From NCBI RefSeq assembly GCF_030246925.1, contig NZ_CP126740.1, forward strand, positions 2,108,001 to 2,172,000: 64,000 bases of DNA, in the 5' to 3' direction. The DNA comes from Microbacterium sp. zg-Y625 (GTDB lineage: Bacteria; Actinomycetota; Actinomycetes; Actinomycetales; Microbacteriaceae). The translations under genes were made by a program, and so were the position numbers. This document shows positions 59,966 through 64,000 of this stretch, piece after piece; the stretch's first letter is position 1; every line of letters begins with the position of its first letter. The notes under the pieces were generated by a model. That model was not told where the DNA came from. It saw nothing but the letters and a program-made list of their open reading frames with translations, and made no database searches.

Positions 59966-60633
59966 TCGGCGCTGCGAAGGCCGCCGCCTGGTGGATGCGG
60001 GACTACGCCTACGCCGGTGTCTGGCAGACGCGCGCGCTGTTCAACCGCACCGATCCCGACTCGTTCCTCAGCGGCGACCGCACGCCCGTCATCGTCCTCC
60101 CCGGCATCTACGAGACCTGGAAGTTCTTGCAGCCGCTCGTCGCGGCGATCCACGACCGCGGGCATCCGGTGCATGTGATGGGCACCCTCCACCGCAACGA
60201 ACGCCCCGTCGTGGAGGAGGCCGAGCAGGTGACGGCGTACCTCGACGATCGGGATCTTCGCGACGTGATCGTCGTCGGCCACAGCAAGGGCGGCTTGATC
60301 GGCAAGCAGGTGATGATCGGCCCCGCCGCCGACCGAGTGCGCAGCATGCTCGCCGTCGCGACGCCGTTCGGCGGATCGCGCTACGCCCGACTCATGCTCG
60401 CGCCGACGCTGCGCATCTTCTCCCCGGCGGATGCCACGATCGTGGCCCTCGCCCGTGAGGCCACCGTCAACTCCCGCATCGTGTCGGTCTACGGACGGTT
60501 CGACCCGCATATCCCCGAGGGGAGCGAGCTGCCCGGCGCCAAGAACGTGAAGCTGGAGACGGGCGGGCACTTCCGCATCCTGGCCCACCCGCGCGTGATC
60601 GCGGAGTTCTCGCTGCTCGCGCGGGCGCGCTGA
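59962..60633 (+). CDS. Alpha/beta hydrolase, lipase-like
   Basis: A 223-residue hydrolase. It has TPVIVLPGIYETWKFLQPLV, VIVVGHSKGGLIGKQVMIGP with the nucleophile Ser, ATPFGGSRYARLML and GGHFRILAHPRVIAE with the histidine. The ATPFGGS motif and the GHSKGG elbow resemble lipase/esterase members acting on acyl esters. It is coupled to the upstream hydrolase by a GTGA overlap; the pair may act on the same compound. Confidence 0.8.
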   Translation: MIGAAKAAAWWMRDYAYAGVWQTRALFNRTDPDSFLSGDRTPVIVLPGIYETWKFLQPLVAAIHDRGHPVHVMGTLHRNERPVVEEAEQVTAYLDDRDLRDVIVVGHSKGGLIGKQVMIGPAADRVRSMLAVATPFGGSRYARLMLAPTLRIFSPADATIVALAREATVNSRIVSVYGRFDPHIPEGSELPGAKNVKLETGGHFRILAHPRVIAEFSLLARAR

Positions 60634-60651
60634 CGCGCGCCCGCGGCATCC

Positions 60652-61572
60652 TCAGCCCTTGACCGCTCCCTGCGTCACGCCTTCCATCACCCACCGCTGC
60701 GTGAACAGGTAGACGATGATCGCCGGTGCCATCGCCATGAGGTACGAGGCGAAGGCGACGTTGTAGTTGTTGCTGAACTGCGTCTGGAAGATGTTCTGCA
60801 CCACCGGCAGCGTCTGCGACCCGGGGTCGGAGATGATGAGCGACGGCATCATGAAGTCGTTCCACGACGCCAGGAACGCGAAGATGCCGACCGTGGCGCT
60901 CATGGGCGCCAGCAGCGGAAAGATCAGCTGCCAGAACGTCTGCCACGTGCTCGCGCCGTCGATTCGGGCACTCTCCTCGAGCTCCGCGGGAATGGAGCGT
61001 AGGAACGCGGTGAAGAGCAGAATGCTGAAGCTCAGCTGGAACATGATGTGCAGGATCGTCACCCCCACCGGGTTGTCGAGCCCGGTGAGCCCCGTCAGCT
61101 GGATCTGCGGCAGCGCGACGACGGGGAACGGCAGGAACATGGCCGCGAGCAGGTAGTAGAAGGAGTACCGGAACAGCTTCCGGTCCCAGTTGCGCGAGAT
61201 CGCGAACGACGCCAGCGCCGCCAGCAGCACCGTGCCGGCGACGGTGAAGGCGGTCACGAGCGCCGAGATGAGGAACGCCCGCGGAAAGTCGGTCAGCTCC
61301 CACGCCTCGACGAAGCCGTCGATGCTGAACGGGGCGGGCAGCGAGAACGCGTTGCCGTCGACGGCCTGCGACTGCGTCTTGAACGCCATCGATACCGTGA
61401 CATACAGCGGCACGAGCACCGTGAGCGCGCAGAGGATGAGGATGACGGTGCCCGACCAGTTCCACCGCTCTCCGCGCTGGCGGGCGGCGGGCTTCTTGCG
61501 AGGCGTGTCCCCGTCGAGCACCCGCTCGGCGTTGACGTCTTCGACGGCCAGGGAGATCTGCGTGGAGGACAT
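60652..61572 (-). CDS. Sugar ABC transporter permease (MalG-like)
   Basis: A 306-residue permease of sugar module 3. After a polar N-terminus, spans begin at SGTVILILCALTVLVPLYVT. The EAA loop is ELEESARIDGASTWQTFWQL, and WVMEGVTQGAVKG is the typical tail. Its start overlaps the stop of the upstream permease by 1 base. Confidence 0.92.
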   Translation of the reverse strand: MSSTQISLAVEDVNAERVLDGDTPRKKPAARQRGERWNWSGTVILILCALTVLVPLYVTVSMAFKTQSQAVDGNAFSLPAPFSIDGFVEAWELTDFPRAFLISALVTAFTVAGTVLLAALASFAISRNWDRKLFRYSFYYLLAAMFLPFPVVALPQIQLTGLTGLDNPVGVTILHIMFQLSFSILLFTAFLRSIPAELEESARIDGASTWQTFWQLIFPLLAPMSATVGIFAFLASWNDFMMPSLIISDPGSQTLPVVQNIFQTQFSNNYNVAFASYLMAMAPAIIVYLFTQRWVMEGVTQGAVKG

Positions 61573-62513
61573 CAGAACACGTTCCTTCCGCGGGTGAGCC
61601 GCAGCTGCAGCAGCGAGAGCACGACGGCGATGAGGAAGAACAGCGTCGCGTTGGCCATCTGGTAGGCGTAGTCGCCGCCCGAGAATCCGGTGAAGATCGT
61701 CATCGCGATGCTGCGGGTGGCGGTGCCCGGCCCGCCGTTGGTGAGACCCACGATGATGTCGTAGGCGTTGAGGAAGTTCTTGAACCCCAGGATCACGTTG
61801 ATGACGACGTACCCTGCCACCAGCGGCAGGGTGATGCGCAGCATCTGCTGACCCTTGCCGGCTCCGTCGATGGATGCCGCCTCGTACACCTCGCCGGGAA
61901 TGGAGAGCAGGCCCGCGATGTAGATGAGCAGGGTCCCCGGAATCGCCTGCCAGGCCGCGACGATCACGATCGCCAGCCACGCCAGGTCGGGGTTGGCGAG
62001 GATGCTCTGGCTCAACCACCCGATCCCCCACGCTTCCCCCAGGGCGGGCAGGGAGTTGGAGAAGAGGAAGTTGAAGACGTAGGCGATGATGATGCCCGAG
62101 ATCACCATGGGGATGACGAACACCGCACGCAGCCCGGTCTTCAGCCGGATGTGGGAGGTGAGTCCCACCGCGAGGAGGAACGCGACGACGTTCACGACGA
62201 TCACAGTGGTGATGGCGAAGAAGAACGTGAACAGGTAGCTCTGCAGGATCGCCGGGTCGCTGAACACCGCGAGGTAGTTGATCAGCCCGATGAACTCCCA
62301 GTCCCCGAAGCCGATGGAGTTGGTGAAGCTGAAGAAGATGCCGATCACCGCGGGCAGCGTGATCGCGAGCGTGAACAGGATCAGGCTCGGCAGCAGGAAG
62401 AGGTAGTAGACCCCCTCGACCTTGCGCCGGGGGCGGGCCTTTCCCTTCGCGGCGCTGCGGCCGCGCGCCCTGACCGCGGGAGGTGCTCCCGCCGTCACCG
62501 TCGTGGATGCCAT
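61572..62513 (-). CDS. Sugar ABC transporter permease (MalF-like)
   Basis: A 313-residue permease. The basic N-terminus (KGKARPRRKVEG) precedes YYLFLLPSLILFTLAITLPA. The EAA loop is EVYEAASIDGAGKGQQMLRI, and NGGPGTATRSIAMTIFTGFS the usual extracytoplasmic motif. It follows the binding-protein gene by 22 bp; unlike modules 1 and 2 there is no strong hairpin in this gap. Confidence 0.92.
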   Translation of the reverse strand: MASTTVTAGAPPAVRARGRSAAKGKARPRRKVEGVYYLFLLPSLILFTLAITLPAVIGIFFSFTNSIGFGDWEFIGLINYLAVFSDPAILQSYLFTFFFAITTVIVVNVVAFLLAVGLTSHIRLKTGLRAVFVIPMVISGIIIAYVFNFLFSNSLPALGEAWGIGWLSQSILANPDLAWLAIVIVAAWQAIPGTLLIYIAGLLSIPGEVYEAASIDGAGKGQQMLRITLPLVAGYVVINVILGFKNFLNAYDIIVGLTNGGPGTATRSIAMTIFTGFSGGDYAYQMANATLFFLIAVVLSLLQLRLTRGRNVF

Positions 62514-62535
62514 GTGTCTCCCCTTTCGGCCCGGG

Positions 62536-63843
62536 CTACTGGCGCAGCGCCAGTCGAGCCCAATCGGCATCCAGCGTCCGCAGCATGCGCTGCGGGTCCG
62601 CTCCGGTGACGATGCCCTGCATGTAGTTGTCGGTCGGGATCGTGAGCGGGATCGCCTTGGACGGCCCCTGGTAGAACCGCGCGGAGTCGTAGTACTCCCT
62701 CATGCCGACGATGCGCTCGTCGGTCACTGGTGCGGCGTCGGTGGTCGTGCCGTATCCGAGGAACGCGGCGTTGTACTCGTCCATCACGTCCTTCTGGAAC
62801 AGGTAGCTGAGGAAGTCCCGCGCCTCCTCCTTGTGGGCGGATGCCTCGGGGATCCACGCCGCCAGGTCGATGTTGACGCGCACGCGCAGGTCGTCGGGGT
62901 CGTCGGTCATCGGAAGCGGGAAGGTGCCCAGCTGCAGTTGGTCGTTGGTCTTGTCGATCTCGCCGAATGCCCACGGCCCCTGCAGGTACATCGCCGCCTC
63001 ACCGTTGGCGAAGGCGAGGTTGCCGTCGCCGTATGCGCGACTGGCGGCATCCGAGTTGACGTAGGCGGAGGTCAGCTCCGTCATGCGCTCGACGGGCTCG
63101 GCGAGGGTCGTCTCGAACGACACCTCGGAGTCGGGCCCCACCTCGGTTCCGAGCTCGTTCATGTCCTCGAAGAAGGACGCCACGTCGACGGAGCCGCCGA
63201 CGGTGTAGTCGAACCAGCCCTGCCCCACGGTCCACGGGTCTTTGAAGGTCGCGTAGAACGGGGTGATGCCGGCATCCAGCAGCTGGTCGCAGACCGCCTT
63301 CAGCTCGTCCCACGTCTGCGGCACTTCGAGGCCCTGCTGCTCGAAGATCTCCTGGTTGTAGATGACGGATGCCGCCATCACCGAGTACGGCAGCACGCTG
63401 GTGCGGCCGGGGTACGTCGCGTACTGGTCGACGAGGTCCTGCACCTCGGGGAGGATGCGGTCGGCCTCGGGCATGTCGCTCAGGTCGCTGAGGGCGCCCC
63501 GCTCCATGAAGCGCGCCATCTCCATGTTGTAGTTGAGCAGCCCGAGGTCGGGCGGGTTGCCGCGCAGGAACCCGGCCTGCAGGTTCGACGACGTGTCGAA
63601 GACGACGCGCACGTCTTCCTGCGAGGAGTTGTACTCCGAGATGAGCTCCCGGAAGTACGGGATCGCCTCGGGCTTGCTGAGGTGGAAGCGGATCTCGGTG
63701 GGGCCGCTGTCGCCGGCGCAGGCGGCGAGCGTCCCGGCCAGTACCACCGTCAGGGTCGCCGCAATCGCTCGCGAGTGAGTATTCGCGGCGCCGAGTGAGT
63801 ACTCGCGCCGCGCCGACGCTCGTGAACCGATCCACCCAGACAT
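62536..63843 (-). CDS. Sugar ABC transporter substrate-binding lipoprotein (family 1)
   Basis: Binding protein of sugar module 3, 435 residues. The lipobox LAAC gives Cys42, after an unusually long 41-residue leader whose first part (SARREYSLGAANTHSR) is encoded by a 20-bp tandem repeat. The mature protein has FRELISEYNSSQEDVRVVFD, GNPPDLGLLNYNMEMARFME and AAMYLQGPWAFGEIDKTNDQ. AAGGACGAGGA precedes the ATG. No shorter start is available in frame. No regulator gene lies in the window; the upstream region is cut off. Confidence 0.9.
   Translation of the reverse strand: MSGWIGSRASARREYSLGAANTHSRAIAATLTVVLAGTLAACAGDSGPTEIRFHLSKPEAIPYFRELISEYNSSQEDVRVVFDTSSNLQAGFLRGNPPDLGLLNYNMEMARFMERGALSDLSDMPEADRILPEVQDLVDQYATYPGRTSVLPYSVMAASVIYNQEIFEQQGLEVPQTWDELKAVCDQLLDAGITPFYATFKDPWTVGQGWFDYTVGGSVDVASFFEDMNELGTEVGPDSEVSFETTLAEPVERMTELTSAYVNSDAASRAYGDGNLAFANGEAAMYLQGPWAFGEIDKTNDQLQLGTFPLPMTDDPDDLRVRVNIDLAAWIPEASAHKEEARDFLSYLFQKDVMDEYNAAFLGYGTTTDAAPVTDERIVGMREYYDSARFYQGPSKAIPLTIPTDNYMQGIVTGADPQRMLRTLDADWARLALRQ
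63771..63807. repeat. 17-bp direct repeat inside the lipoprotein leader
   Basis: GCGAGTGAGTATTCGCG (63771-63787) and CCGAGTGAGTACTCGCG (63791-63807) repeat at 20 bp, about two helical turns, within the first codons of the binding-protein gene. Each has short inverted arms (CGCGA/TCGCG and CGAGT/ACTCG). They could be operator-like sites inside the gene or a plain duplication. Confidence 0.6.
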
Positions 63844-64000
63844 TCCTCGTCCTTCCGCCGCCTCATTGCGGGGCGCCGCCGACGGGCGACGCCTGCGGCC
63901 ATGCAAGCACATGCCCACCGGTGCAGTCAGCGATTGAGTCTCGACCGCTTCGGGTCTACGATCCGCGCACCCAGTCGCACGCGCCACCCTCCCGCCGCAC
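63844..64000. other. Upstream region of sugar module 3 (cut by window edge)
   Basis: The 157 bp before the binding-protein gene contain no gene that can be supported. No clear operator palindrome of the TTTACCGGTAAA type is seen. Confidence 0.5.

Overview
The window reads as chromosomal DNA of a high-GC Gram-positive bacterium of the family Microbacteriaceae, most likely Microbacterium or a close relative. The basis is the very high GC content, an Lsr2 nucleoid protein, the class Ib ribonucleotide reductase order nrdH-nrdI-nrdE-nrdF, a DUF7882-type small protein, many leaderless TAnnnT promoters, and the mix of carbohydrate ABC systems with LacI and AraC regulators. The genus is inferred, not proven.

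Layout. 1-6.2 kb: the tail of an unidentified gene, then a minus-strand dipeptide-type ABC importer (lipoprotein, two permeases, two ATPases) with a DUF1684 protein in front. 6.3-10.4 kb: small single genes (flavin oxidoreductase-like, DoxX-like, DUF3817, a MarR regulator with a palindrome at its end, several hypotheticals) and a collapsed SDR pseudogene. 10.4-17.2 kb: sugar module 1, with a GH31 glycosidase, two permeases, a lipoprotein, a tandem LacI-type operator and a divergent LacI regulator. 17.3-22.0 kb: DUF4287, a cupin, an ATP-dependent DNA ligase, an EPSP-synthase homologue that has lost its substrate-binding residues, and a decayed IS3 element. 22.0-26.3 kb: nrdHIEF with a terminator and a pair of NrdR-like boxes. 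26.3-35.2 kb: housekeeping and accessory genes, including MFS, hydrolase, acyl-CoA dehydrogenase, DUF445, SixA, YbaK, F420-type PPOX, amino-acid dehydrogenase and a VIT1-like transporter.

35.2-46.9 kb: two 86-bp inverted-repeat elements, then sugar module 2 (GH35 beta-galactosidase divergent from an ABC importer, an AraC regulator, a DUF5107/TPR protein and a cellulase-like glycosidase), a symmetric terminator, tRNA-Ala(CGC) and a third inverted-repeat element. 46.9-51.3 kb: a coiled-coil membrane protein, a GNAT acetyltransferase, galU divergent from a 5-formyl-THF cyclo-ligase/FmdB/MscL operon. 51.3-60.6 kb: a large helicase-like protein with degenerate Walker motifs, an O6-alkylguanine transferase homologue whose active cysteine is valine, an acetate-type symporter with its DUF485 partner, a GAF-LuxR regulator, lsr2 and two hydrolases. 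60.6-64.0 kb: sugar module 3 (two permeases and a lipoprotein), whose upstream region leaves the window.

How the genes work together. Three sugar importers and one peptide importer, two with adjacent glycosidases and their own regulators, point to scavenging of plant- or soil-derived oligosaccharides. In modules 1 and 2 a very stable hairpin lies between the binding-protein gene and the permease genes, which would allow more binding protein than permease. The most unusual content is a set of three enzyme homologues that keep their fold but have lost key catalytic residues (EPSP synthase-like, helicase-like, alkyltransferase-like), a family of dispersed inverted repeats, and strong over-representation of the word GGATGCC.
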